A stretch of DNA of 64,000 nt. It comes from Clostridia bacterium (GTDB lineage: Bacteria > Bacillota > Clostridia > Oscillospirales > Acutalibacteraceae). The notes beneath the pieces are model-generated. The model saw only the letters and a program-made list of their open reading frames with translations. It ran no database searches and was not told where the DNA came from. A program made the translations under genes and the position numbers. This document shows, one piece after another, positions 1 through 7,566 of this stretch. The stretch covers positions 1-64,000 of the forward strand of contig JAFURT010000006.1 in NCBI GenBank assembly GCA_017471765.1, written 5' to 3'. Each line of letters starts with the position of its first letter. Positions within the stretch are counted from its first letter, which is position 1.

Positions 1-1
1 A

Positions 2-340
2 TACACTGTAGCCTCACTGGATTCCCAGGTAAGTGAAGAAATGGATGGTACTCTTTTAGATACCATTCAGGATGATACTATTGTTGACCCTATCACCAAT
101 ATAAACATCCAGGAACGCAAAAAAGCAATTGATGAGATACTAAATAAGCTCTCTCCCCGGGAGCGCAAAATTCTTATCATGCACTTTGGTCTTTGCGGAC
201 AGGAGAAACATAGCCTTGAGGAAATTAGTAAAGAAATGAATATTACAATGGAACGTGTCAGACAGATAGAGTCACTGGCATTAAATAAAATTCGAGGTAT
301 GAACGGTTCAAACCGCTTGAGAAATTTCATTAAGCTATAA
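2..340 (+). CDS. RNA polymerase sigma-70-type factor, C-terminal part (5' end outside window)
   Basis: The open frame runs in from the left edge, so only the last ~112 residues are seen. They begin with a SLD segment typical of the end of sigma region 3. They contain a region-4.1-like stretch (LSPRERKILIMHFGL) and a region-4.2 helix-turn-helix (LEEISKEMNITMERVRQIE), which in this family contacts the -35 element. The match is to the RpoD/SigA-like branch rather than ECF factors. The -35-reading helix is somewhat divergent (NITMERVRQIE versus the usual TRERIRQIE), and the gene lies in AT-rich DNA beside a ParB-like gene. I therefore suspect an accessory sigma factor of a mobile element rather than the housekeeping SigA. 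The missing N-terminal part prevents a firm choice. Confidence 0.8.
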   Translation, partial: YTVASLDSQVSEEMDGTLLDTIQDDTIVDPITNINIQERKKAIDEILNKLSPRERKILIMHFGLCGQEKHSLEEISKEMNITMERVRQIESLALNKIRGMNGSNRLRNFIKL

Positions 341-344
341 CAAG

Positions 345-404
345 TAAAAAAGCCTTCTGCTCAGGCTCGGTTCCCTGCCGAGTCTAAACAAAAGGCTTAC
401 TAAA
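345..404. terminator. Nested hairpin between convergent genes
   Basis: An outer stem AAGCCTT (350-356) pairs with AAGGCTT (392-398). An inner 8-bp stem (364-371 region with 378-385) sits inside it, and A/T runs lie nearby. It separates the sigma-factor gene (+) from the parB-like gene (-) and probably terminates transcription from one or both sides. Confidence 0.5.
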
Positions 405-1298
405 TTATTGCTTTTTATCAATTTCTTTCTGTGCTTTGCGGTCAAGATGTTTTTTGTAATAAGAAAGTGCTTTTAAAACATATTCCTCTGCCTGTTTATC
501 ATTTAGATCGGTAGGCATATATTTTCCGAGCCTTTCTACTGAGAATCGATACTTCGGCTTTTGGTTTGCTTTATCTTCAGCCATGATCTTTTCTACAAGT
601 TCATATGTAAGTTCACCGTCTTTGAATGCTTTTCTCATTCTAACGGTTTGCGAAAACGACGGGAACACTTCTGTTCCGTCTATAATATCAACCAAGTCTC
701 TTTGGCTCTCTTCATCCAAATAAGAGAGCTCTACGGCAGGCTGCATTTTCATCCTGCCCTTATCAACAAAATCAAGGAGTTCGGGGATAAGATTTGTTAA
801 ACGAATAAATCTGCGAATTGTTTCGCGGCTCTCGTTTACTTCTTTTCCAAGTTCTTCATTACTCCTCAACTTCGACACAACTTGTGTCGAGGTTAAATCG
901 TTGCGCTTTCCTTGCCTTTTAATAGCGTCCAACTTCATCTTATAGGAAAACGCCTTCTCACTTGGCAGGATCTTTGAGCGTTGGCAGTTGCTATCTACCA
1001 TCATAATGATGGCTTCGTCATCGCTTACATCAACGATAATAGCACGTATTTTATTGATTTTTAAAATTTCATATGCCCTTTTTCTGCGGTGGCCGGAAAT
1101 CAATTCATACCGACCATCAGCTTTGCTGCGCACAATTATGGGATTAAGCAGGCCGTTAGCCTCAATGCTGGCGGCCAGTTCTGTCATGTCCTCATCATCG
1201 AAGACGTGGTACGGATGATTGGGGAAACTATCGATTAAATGTACCTTTATATCTGTTTCTCCTGTTCTGATGACGCCTCTGTTAATCTTTTTTTCCAT
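405..1298 (-). CDS. ParB/Spo0J-family partition-like protein (297 aa)
   Basis: The N-terminal third is a ParB/Srx-type nucleotide-binding domain: ELAASIEANGLLNPIIV followed by the phosphate-binding GHRR motif (ISGHRRKRAYE). A helix-turn-helix-like middle follows (REQ-like helices around VNESRETIRRFIRL), then a basic C-terminus ending in many Lys. ParB proteins bind parS-like sites and use CTP to spread on DNA. The start at 1298 is chosen because AAAGGAG sits six bases upstream; a longer in-frame reading exists but lacks a ribosome site. No ParA is visible beside it, unlike a chromosomal parAB locus. Proteins of this length and style are common in integrative elements and plasmids of Clostridia. 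Low GC supports acquisition; a role in element maintenance is inference. Confidence 0.8.
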   Translation of the reverse strand: MEKKINRGVIRTGETDIKVHLIDSFPNHPYHVFDDEDMTELAASIEANGLLNPIIVRSKADGRYELISGHRRKRAYEILKINKIRAIIVDVSDDEAIIMMVDSNCQRSKILPSEKAFSYKMKLDAIKRQGKRNDLTSTQVVSKLRSNEELGKEVNESRETIRRFIRLTNLIPELLDFVDKGRMKMQPAVELSYLDEESQRDLVDIIDGTEVFPSFSQTVRMRKAFKDGELTYELVEKIMAEDKANQKPKYRFSVERLGKYMPTDLNDKQAEEYVLKALSYYKKHLDRKAQKEIDKKQ

Positions 1299-1330
1299 TT
1301 TTAGCTCCTTTCCGGGCATTCCGGCAAGGA

Positions 1331-1384
1331 AAAAGACCGGATCCCCGTTACAAATCATTTTTTGTAAAGAAAATCCGGTCTTTT
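1331..1384 (-). promoter_or_regulatory. Nested inverted repeat in the leader of the parB-like gene
   Basis: AAAAGACCGGAT (1331-1342) pairs perfectly with ATCCGGTCTTTT (1373-1384). A second stem TTACAA/TTGTAA lies inside the loop. T-runs exist on both sides, so it can act as a terminator in either direction. Because it lies between the parB start and its likely upstream promoter, an attenuator is possible. Confidence 0.45.
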
Positions 1385-1497
1385 TTGTGCTTTTTATTTC
1401 TTTTGAACCTTTGGTATCGCGTACAACTCCGTCAAGACCTTACGAAAGATAAAAACGGTTCCAAAATTACGCAAGATTCATTTTTCTCCATAAAAAG

Positions 1498-1529
1498 CTA
1501 AAAACCCTTGAAAAATCAAGGGTTTTTAG
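1498..1529 (-). terminator. Terminator of the tRNA-Asp/tRNA-Thr transcript
   Basis: A perfect inverted repeat, CTAAAAACCCTTGA with TCAAGGGTTTTTAG, has a 4-base A loop. It lies just downstream (on the minus strand) of tRNA-Thr and ends in a T-run. Confidence 0.8.
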
Positions 1530-1556
1530 TGCCTGTTCCATTAAAGGTAGGCATTG

Positions 1557-1632
<76 letters not shown>

Positions 1633-1635
1633 ATA

Positions 1636-1712
1636 TGGCGACCCGGAACGGGCTCGAACCGTCGACCTCTAGCGTGACAGGCTAGCGTTCTAACCAGCTG
1701 AACTACCGGGCC
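1636..1712 (-). tRNA. tRNA-Asp (anticodon GTC)
   Basis: Acceptor GGCCCGG pairs with CCGGGTC (one G-T pair). The anticodon stem CTAGC/GCTAG encloses loop CTGTCAC with anticodon GTC. The T-arm contains GGTTCGA, and CCA is encoded. Length is 77 nt. It is the first gene of a two-tRNA transcript from the consensus promoter at 1741-1769. Confidence 0.95.
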
Positions 1713-1740
1713 ATACTGTTGTCTTCTGACAACGTTGACT

Positions 1741-1769
1741 ATTATACTGGATGAAACACGGTTTGTCAA
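1741..1769 (-). promoter_or_regulatory. Sigma-A-type promoter for the tRNA-Asp/tRNA-Thr unit
   Basis: On the minus strand TTGACA (1764-1769) and TATAAT (1741-1746) are separated by exactly 17 bp, about 29 bp upstream of tRNA-Asp. Both hexamers are perfect consensus. Confidence 0.85.
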
Positions 1770-1810
1770 CAGTTTTTTTGCAAAAAAATCGGAATTTTTG
1801 CAAAAGTTTT

Positions 1811-1840
1811 GCCTGCTACCAAATGCAATTGGCAACAGGC
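1811..1840 (-). terminator. Terminator after bofA
   Basis: GCCTGTTGCC and GGTAGCAGGC pair (with wobbles) on the minus strand, 15 bases past the bofA stop, and are followed by AAAACTTTTG. Confidence 0.6.
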
Positions 1841-1854
1841 AGGATTTTATTCCA

Positions 1855-2127
1855 CTATAACACCGGAAAAATCAATTTCAGCAAAAGCAAAGACACCACC
1901 CCGGGGATTCCCAGGGCAAAACCCGTCCCTACCGATAGCCAACTGATTCCCAAAGAGACCTGGGTAAAGCCACCCAGCAGATTAACAAACCCCAGCGCAC
2001 AAAGTCCTTGCACGCCGGAAGAGAGCACCTGCCGCAGTGGATGTCGGGAGCGCAGGGCCGCTATTATCACGGCCAAGCCTATCCCAATCGTCAGCACAAT
2101 CAGTGCCCATTTCAGCCAAATTGCCAT
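1855..2127 (-). CDS. bofA: BofA-family pro-sigma-K processing inhibitor
   Basis: A 90-residue, very hydrophobic protein with three predicted membrane stretches and the family's C-terminal signature (NLLGG followed later by GFALGIPGVVSLLLLKLIF). In Bacillus, BofA sits in the outer forespore membrane and holds back the SpoIVFB protease that activates sigma-K. The gene directly follows a YaaL-like gene (9 bases apart), the same order as yaaL-bofA in Bacillus, which supports the assignment. Two ATGs are possible: the one at 2133 abuts the GAGGG ribosome site, and the one at 2127 has better spacing and is chosen. Many Clostridia carry BofA without a classical sigma-K checkpoint, so the precise role here is inferred. 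Confidence 0.8.
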   Translation of the reverse strand: MAIWLKWALIVLTIGIGLAVIIAALRSRHPLRQVLSSGVQGLCALGFVNLLGGFTQVSLGISWLSVGTGFALGIPGVVSLLLLKLIFPVL

Positions 2128-2136
2128 GCTCATCCC

Positions 2137-2388
2137 TCACTCATCCCACAGATGGCGCTTCTCCTGGCAGACAATGCCTCGCTCCTTCGCTGTCCGTAAC
2201 AGGTAGCGATACTGGGCACGCAGGGACTCCATCTCAAATATACACCCCTCAATCAGGTCGGGATCCGTCTCCTGCTGGAAACGGCTCTGCACCGCATCCA
2301 ACCGGGCGCACACCTCCCGGATCGATACAATCGTGGGATGCGGCGGCGTATCCTGCCGCAGTAAAAACTTGCGAAACACCTGTTCCAT
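2137..2388 (-). CDS. YaaL-like protein (DUF2508 family)
   Basis: A small protein (83 aa from the ATG at 2388) with the pattern of the YaaL/DUF2508 family. An N-terminal variable part is followed by a helix with Asp-Pro-Asp-Leu-Ile and then RAQYRYLLRTAKERG, close to the family's conserved RYxYLLxxAK. Function is unknown in any organism I know of. It lies upstream of bofA, as in Bacillus subtilis. The ribosome site for the 2388 start is weak (AAAGGG, about 14 bases away). A TTG-initiated longer form from 2439 is possible, so the N-terminus is uncertain. Confidence 0.75.
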   Translation of the reverse strand: MEQVFRKFLLRQDTPPHPTIVSIREVCARLDAVQSRFQQETDPDLIEGCIFEMESLRAQYRYLLRTAKERGIVCQEKRHLWDE

Positions 2389-2451
2389 AGACCGACACCA
2401 ACCCTTTCTGTACCATAGTCTATGAACAGTATGGGACAAATAGACCGGGTT

Positions 2452-4608
2452 TTATGCAGGCATTTCTGCAAAGCCGTCAAAAGCAAAGCGTACACGCCCG
2501 GCGGTCACATCACAGGCTGCCACCGTTACCTCCACCGCCTGCCCGACCGTATACCGGGGCCGCCCCAAAGCATCGGTCAGCGACATAAACCCATCGTATT
2601 CCAAAAAAGACTCCGGCAGGTCTTCCAGCGGCACCAGCCCACACACGGTGTTTTCCAGCTCCACAAACAGGCCTGCACCGGTGAGAGATACAACCATACC
2701 GCAGAAGCTCTCCCCCAAATAGCGGCGCATATACTCCGCTTTATAGCAGGCTTCACAGGCACGTTCGGCGTTCATGGCACGAATCTCCGTCACGGAGGAT
2801 TGCCAGGCCGCCTCCTTCACCACATCCCCCAGCCGCCCACGAAGCGACTCGGCAGACTTGCCGGCCAGCCACCGGGACAGAATCCGGTGAATCATCAGGT
2901 CAGGGTATCGCCGTATGGGCGACGTAAAATGGCAATAATCCGCCAGTGCCAGGCCATAATGCCCCACCGGCTCTGCATCGTAACGGGCCTTTGCCATACT
3001 ACGCAACAGCAGGTCAGATATCAGCCGGGCATACGGTGTTTCCCCGGCGGCTGTCAGCAAAGCCTGCAGTTGCCGCTGGCTGACCCCCTCTGCCGACTGC
3101 GGGGCAGGCAATTCCTTTGTTCTGGCAAAGTCAAATACCTGCCCTAACCGTTGGGTGTTGGGGGGTTCGTGAGCCCGATACACAAAGGGAAGCCCTTCCT
3201 GTCTGGCCAAAGTCGCCACCGCTATATTGGCAGTGATCATCAGGTGCTCGATAAGCCCCTCTGCCTCACCGACGGCACGGGGGACAATTCCCTCCGCCTC
3301 TCCCCGTTCGTTGAGGGTGATGCGGCTTTCTACAGAGGCCAGTTGCATCACACCGCGGTCAATAGCGGACCGCTTCATCTGCGAGACCAATCTGCGCATC
3401 GTTGTCAGCGGCTCCATCACCGAGGTGTATTTTTCCTGCACCGCCGGAGATGCCGTGCCGGCAAACAGGGCATTCACCTCGCTATATACGCCACGCACGC
3501 AGGAGCGAATAACCGATTTTGCCAGGCGGCAATCGACAATGTCGCCGCCCTCATTCAGCGTAATCAGTGCCGACAGAGCCCGTTTATCCTCCCCGGCATT
3601 CAGAGAACACGCACCGTTGCTCAGCGCTGTGGGAAGCATGGGAATGACCCGGTCAGCAAAATACACCGACGTTCCCCGGGAAAAGGCCTCCTTATCCAGC
3701 GGCGTACCGGGGACAACATAGTGGGAAACATCCGCAATATGCACGCCCAGCAACCAGCCGGAGTCCGTTTTCTCCAAAGAAACAGCATCGTCCAGGTCTT
3801 TGGCGTCCTCACCGTCGATGGTGAAGATGCGCCACCCACGCAGGTCTTCCCTGCCCTCCTCATGGACATCCGGCGGTTGTGCGGCACGCCACTCTGCCTC
3901 ACTGAGAGCCTCCTCGGAAAAGACCGTGGGAATGGCATACTGGTCCAGCAGGGCATCGGCGCACACACGGGCGCTATCCCCCGAGCCATAACATCTCTCC
4001 ACCACCGCCATCCATTCTCCACTGCGGGCAACCTGCACTGAAAACCGCACCAGCTCCCCCGGCTCCGCTCGATCGATGGCACTGCGCCGTAGCACAGGCA
4101 GGTCGTAGCGGAAGCCGCCGCCGGGTGTTACAAACAGACGACGGTTTTCTTCATATAAACGGCCGGTATATTGGTGCTGGCCGGGTGCCATGATGCGGAG
4201 GATGCGGCCCTGCTGGCCTTTCCGGTCAGGCCGGCCCATGGCTATCTCAACCTTATCGCCGGGTAATGCACCGTGCAACTCACCGCCGGGAATAAAACAA
4301 TCGCCACGGCCATTTTCCAGCGACACAAAGCCAAAATGAGGGTGCAGGCTGGTCAATTCCCCCTGTGCTACATCCCGCCCGGCAGTCGGCCTTACCTCGG
4401 CTGGCCGATAATAACGGCCCTTGGAATCACGCCGTAGCCGCCTATCCGCCTCCAAGCCGTGCAAGGCAAGCAAAAACGCCGTACGGTCACCACGGCGGAT
4501 GTGCAGCCGATCCATCAGCTTTGTTACCGGCAGATGCAAATCACCGCCGTCCTCAAACACCTGTTCAATCCGTCCGGCCAACCGGTCGGGCGATACACGT
4601 TTTGCCAT
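2452..4608 (-). CDS. rnr: Ribonuclease R (RNase II/RNB family 3'-5' exoribonuclease)
   Basis: A 718-aa enzyme with the full RNase R order. An N-terminal winged-helix-like region comes first, then cold-shock OB domains (GFVSLENGRGDCFIPGGEL), the RNB catalytic domain with the metal-binding DGEDAKDLDDAV motif near residue 260, and a C-terminal S1 domain (GMVVSLTGAGLFVEL). The family degrades structured RNA processively and acts in mRNA, rRNA and tmRNA-linked decay. The ATG at 4608 is chosen for its GAAGGAG site; a 50-residue upstream reading is Pro-rich translation of the intergenic hairpin and is rejected. secG lies immediately upstream, as in many Firmicutes. The usual downstream smpB is not here. 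Confidence 0.95.
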   Translation of the reverse strand: MAKRVSPDRLAGRIEQVFEDGGDLHLPVTKLMDRLHIRRGDRTAFLLALHGLEADRRLRRDSKGRYYRPAEVRPTAGRDVAQGELTSLHPHFGFVSLENGRGDCFIPGGELHGALPGDKVEIAMGRPDRKGQQGRILRIMAPGQHQYTGRLYEENRRLFVTPGGGFRYDLPVLRRSAIDRAEPGELVRFSVQVARSGEWMAVVERCYGSGDSARVCADALLDQYAIPTVFSEEALSEAEWRAAQPPDVHEEGREDLRGWRIFTIDGEDAKDLDDAVSLEKTDSGWLLGVHIADVSHYVVPGTPLDKEAFSRGTSVYFADRVIPMLPTALSNGACSLNAGEDKRALSALITLNEGGDIVDCRLAKSVIRSCVRGVYSEVNALFAGTASPAVQEKYTSVMEPLTTMRRLVSQMKRSAIDRGVMQLASVESRITLNERGEAEGIVPRAVGEAEGLIEHLMITANIAVATLARQEGLPFVYRAHEPPNTQRLGQVFDFARTKELPAPQSAEGVSQRQLQALLTAAGETPYARLISDLLLRSMAKARYDAEPVGHYGLALADYCHFTSPIRRYPDLMIHRILSRWLAGKSAESLRGRLGDVVKEAAWQSSVTEIRAMNAERACEACYKAEYMRRYLGESFCGMVVSLTGAGLFVELENTVCGLVPLEDLPESFLEYDGFMSLTDALGRPRYTVGQAVEVTVAACDVTAGRVRFAFDGFAEMPA

Positions 4609-4634
4609 AGATACTCCTTCTCTTAAAAAAATAA

Positions 4635-4658
4635 CTCCGCCCGAAATTCTGGGCGGAG
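4635..4658 (-). terminator. Terminator between secG and rnr
   Basis: CTCCGCCC and GGGCGGAG form an 8-bp stem, followed on the minus strand by TTATTTTTTT. It probably lowers read-through from secG into rnr rather than blocking it fully, because no separate promoter is obvious in the 27 bases left. Confidence 0.7.
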
Positions 4659-4675
4659 CGATTTTGTCGTTTGGA

Positions 4676-5086
4676 TTATTTCTCGTCCACAGTAGTGGTG
4701 GTGGCAGCACCGCCGGCGGTAGTCGTCGTGGTAGCACCAGCCGTGGTGGTGTGGTCATGGTCGTGGTCGTGGGTCGTGGTGGTGGTCACAGCACCGCCAT
4801 TAGAAGAACCGCTGCCGGAATTGCCCTTCAGCGCATCCACGCTCAGGTACTTGGTCACCAGCATACCGGCCAACACCAACACAAAGAAAACAACAGCAAT
4901 CACCTTGGTGTACTTAGCCAGGCGCATATCCCAAGTCTTGGCCGCACCCTTATCCAGGAACGTATCCGCCGCACCGGAGATAACGCCGACATTCGCCTGA
5001 CGGCCCTCCTGCAACAGGACAACAAAAATAATAATCAAGGAAAAGACAATCAAAATCGCACCGATAATATACTCAAAAACAGACAT
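4676..5086 (-). CDS. secG: SecG preprotein translocase subunit with a long Thr/His/Asp-rich tail
   Basis: Residues 1-75 are a normal SecG. Two membrane helices (IIGAILIVFSLIIIFVVLL and a second near residues 62-80) flank the conserved loop with LLQEGRQANVGVISGAAD. SecG assists SecYE in protein export at the membrane. Ordinary SecG ends around residue 75-80. Here about 50 more residues follow, made of Gly/Ser/Asn and then long Thr runs split by an alternating His-Asp block and Ala-Gly pieces. The start has an excellent GGAGG site. The tail would be cytosolic or extracellular depending on SecG topology and could bind metal through the His-Asp block, which is inference. A similar Thr-rich end occurs on the LCP protein at 58990-60339. 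Confidence 0.92.
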   Translation of the reverse strand: MSVFEYIIGAILIVFSLIIIFVVLLQEGRQANVGVISGAADTFLDKGAAKTWDMRLAKYTKVIAVVFFVLVLAGMLVTKYLSVDALKGNSGSGSSNGGAVTTTTTHDHDHDHTTTAGATTTTTAGGAATTTTVDEK

Positions 5087-5128
5087 GGTTATACCTCCGA
5101 AAAATAGTATTGCTCATAAATCCAATAC

Positions 5129-5157
5129 ATTCTATCACAACTTTTTCACAAATGCAA
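5129..5157 (-). promoter_or_regulatory. Probable promoter of secG
   Basis: Minus-strand TTGCAT (5152-5157) and TAGAAT (5129-5134) have a 17-bp spacer, about 40 bp before the secG start. Confidence 0.6.
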
Positions 5158-5244
5158 GAGTTTTTTTCATATCCGGGAATATTTCTTTTCTGCCGGCGCA
5201 AAATACACCCAGCAACGGTTATTGATTCGTCGCGTTTGCCATAG

Positions 5245-5291
5245 CCGCTGCCGGAAACCGCCACCGATGAGCCAAGGTTCACCGGCAGCGG
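5245..5291. terminator. Inverted repeat after the topoisomerase A gene
   Basis: CCGCTGCCGG (5245-5254) pairs with CCGGCAGCGG (5282-5291), 10 bases past the stop of the minus-strand topoisomerase gene. The T-rich run lies on the plus-strand side only, so minus-strand termination would have to work without a classic U-tract. Confidence 0.45.
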
Positions 5292-5301
5292 TTTTCTTTT
5301 A

Positions 5302-7554
5302 TTACAGCATGCTTAATTGCTCACCAAAATCCTCCGCCTGGGGCATAGCGCCGGCGGCAGGCAGCGTCTTGGTGCGATAGCGGTTCTCTTTGGTCAGAGA
5401 GCCAGCCACATAGGGGGACACGCTCTGTAGAACGTGACGGCCTTTCAGTGTCATCACCTGCACGCCAATCGTGCTACGGGTAGACTTAGGCGCAATGGCA
5501 CCGGTATGCACCAGCAACCGGCGGCCGGAGGTGGCAGTCAGCACAAACTCGGTATCCTCCGGCACGTAATATACAGCAATCAGCGGTGATTTGTCACTGT
5601 AAGCACCAATCAGCTTGCGCCGATTGGTCTTGGTGGCATAGGCCTCCATCTCCACCTTGGCTACCTTACCGTTTTCATAGAAGAACAGCATATAGCCGGT
5701 GTATTCCGACAGCACCGCCATATACCGGGTAGACTCCCCCTCATCAAAGCCCAGCTTGGCGGGGATATAATCGCCCATAACGCTGGTCTTCGTGTCCTTA
5801 AAGTCATTGGCGTGGCTCTTATACACCGCACACTTATCGCTGAAGAACAGCAGGTCACGGTTGTTGGAGGTTTCCACCGTCTGGACGATCTCATCCCCCT
5901 CCTTGAGTTTATGCTCGCCGCTCATGCGCAACGACTGAGGAGTAATCTTCTTGAAGTAGCCCTCCCGGGTAAAGAACAGCGTGCAGGCATAGTCGGCCAC
6001 CGGCGGCTCTTCCTCCTGCTCGGCAATAATATCGGTCGCATAAACAATCTCGGTACGCCGGGGCTGGCCGTATTTTTTGGCCACCGTCTGCAGTTCCTCG
6101 ATGATGATGCGGCGGATGCGACTCTTGCTGGCCAGGGTTTCCTCCAGGTCGGCCACCGTCTTTTCCAGATCGGTGACATCATCCAGGCGTTTGAGGATGT
6201 ATTCCCGGTTGAGATGACGCAGTTTGATCTCAGCCACATACTCGGCCTGCACCTGATCGATACCGAACCCAATCATCAGGTTGGGAACCACCTCGGCTTC
6301 TTCGTCGGTCTCCCGGACGATGCGGATAGCCTTGTCGATATCCAGCAGAATTTTCTCCAAGGCTTTGAGCAGATGCAAGCGCTCCTTAGCCTTTGTCAAG
6401 TCATAGTAGGTGCGGCGCTTCACACTCTCCACACGGAAGGCGATCCACTCCTGCAACAACTCACGGACGCCCATCACCTGGGGTACACCGCCCACCAGGA
6501 CGTTGAAGTTACAGCCGAAGGAATCCTCCAGCGGTGTCAGGGCGAACAGCCGGTTCATCAGCTTATCCGGATCGGTGCCACGCTTGAGGTCAATGGTGAT
6601 TTTCAGACCCTTCAGGTCGGTTTCGTTACGGATATCGTTGATTTCCTTAATTTTTCCGGCCTTGACCAGCTCCACCACCTTGGTGATAATCGCCTCAATG
6701 GAGGTGGAATACGGAATCTGGGTGACCTCGATGCAGTTGTTTTCCTTATCGTAATTGTACACACTGCGCACCCGCACACTGCCACGGCCGGTGTTGTAGA
6801 TTTTCTCCAGCACCTCGCGCTCGTAGATGAGCTGTCCGCCGCCGGGGAAATCCGGAGCTTTCAGGGTGGAAAGGATGTCGTGATCAGGATCCTTCATCAC
6901 CGCCACGGTGGTGTCGCACACCTCCTGCAGATTGAAGGAACAGATGTTGCTGGCCATACCGACAGCGATACCCAGATTGTTGTTCACCAGGATGGACGGA
7001 AAGGTCACCGGAAGCAACGTGGGCTCTTTCATGGTGGCATCGTAGTTATCCACAAAATCCACCGTATCCTTGTCAATATCCCGGAACAGTTCTGCCGCAA
7101 TAGGCGCCAGCTTCGCCTCGGTATAACGGGAGGCGGCGCACTCCATATCGGAGGAATACGCCTTACCGAAGTTACCCTTCGACTCCACATAGGGATGCAA
7201 CAGCGCCTCGTTACCACGGGACAGACGCACCATGGTATCGTAGATGGCCGCATCGCCGTGGGGGTTGAGCTTCATGGTCTGACCGGCGATACTGGCGGAT
7301 TTGATGAGACCGCCGGTAAGCAGGCCCATCTTATACATCGTATATAACAGCTTGCGGTGAGAGGGCTTGAAGCCGTCGATCTCCGGGATGGCACGGGACA
7401 TGATTACGCTCATGGCGTAGGGCATATAGTTTTCCCGCAACGTATGGGTAATCAGTTGCTGCTCTACCTCACCCGCCCCGGCAATGTGGGCATTTTCCGG
7501 CAGGCCGGAGAGCGGCTCTGCCCCATCGGTTTTTTTCTTCTTTTTGGTAGCCAT
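5302..7554 (-). CDS. Type II topoisomerase A subunit (divergent ParC/GyrA)
   Basis: A 750-aa protein with the DNA gyrase/topoisomerase IV A fold. The winged-helix catalytic region carries the active tyrosine in RYTEAKL near residue 125. A tower and coiled-coil follow, then a C-terminal beta-propeller-like region. It cuts and rejoins DNA together with the B subunit encoded 12 bases upstream. There is no GyrA box, so decatenation (topo IV-like) is more likely than supercoiling. The region that binds quinolones in other enzymes reads NPHGDAAIYD: the first His of HPHGD is Asn, and the usual Ser is Ala. GGAGG precedes the start. Both subunits look unlike standard gyrase, so this may be an additional type II enzyme. 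Confidence 0.9.
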   Translation of the reverse strand: MATKKKKKTDGAEPLSGLPENAHIAGAGEVEQQLITHTLRENYMPYAMSVIMSRAIPEIDGFKPSHRKLLYTMYKMGLLTGGLIKSASIAGQTMKLNPHGDAAIYDTMVRLSRGNEALLHPYVESKGNFGKAYSSDMECAASRYTEAKLAPIAAELFRDIDKDTVDFVDNYDATMKEPTLLPVTFPSILVNNNLGIAVGMASNICSFNLQEVCDTTVAVMKDPDHDILSTLKAPDFPGGGQLIYEREVLEKIYNTGRGSVRVRSVYNYDKENNCIEVTQIPYSTSIEAIITKVVELVKAGKIKEINDIRNETDLKGLKITIDLKRGTDPDKLMNRLFALTPLEDSFGCNFNVLVGGVPQVMGVRELLQEWIAFRVESVKRRTYYDLTKAKERLHLLKALEKILLDIDKAIRIVRETDEEAEVVPNLMIGFGIDQVQAEYVAEIKLRHLNREYILKRLDDVTDLEKTVADLEETLASKSRIRRIIIEELQTVAKKYGQPRRTEIVYATDIIAEQEEEPPVADYACTLFFTREGYFKKITPQSLRMSGEHKLKEGDEIVQTVETSNNRDLLFFSDKCAVYKSHANDFKDTKTSVMGDYIPAKLGFDEGESTRYMAVLSEYTGYMLFFYENGKVAKVEMEAYATKTNRRKLIGAYSDKSPLIAVYYVPEDTEFVLTATSGRRLLVHTGAIAPKSTRSTIGVQVMTLKGRHVLQSVSPYVAGSLTKENRYRTKTLPAAGAMPQAEDFGEQLSML

Positions 7555-7566
7555 ACTCTCTCCTCC

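Noticed and set aside
4609-4758. A 50-residue N-terminal extension of RNase R
   Set aside because: Pro-rich translation of the intergenic hairpin and the end of secG; the internal ATG at 4608 has a clear GAAGGAG site.
5812-7347. A 511-codon open frame on the plus strand over the topoisomerase A gene
   Set aside because: It is the antisense shadow of a strongly GC-biased conserved gene; its translation has no family features and no ribosome site.
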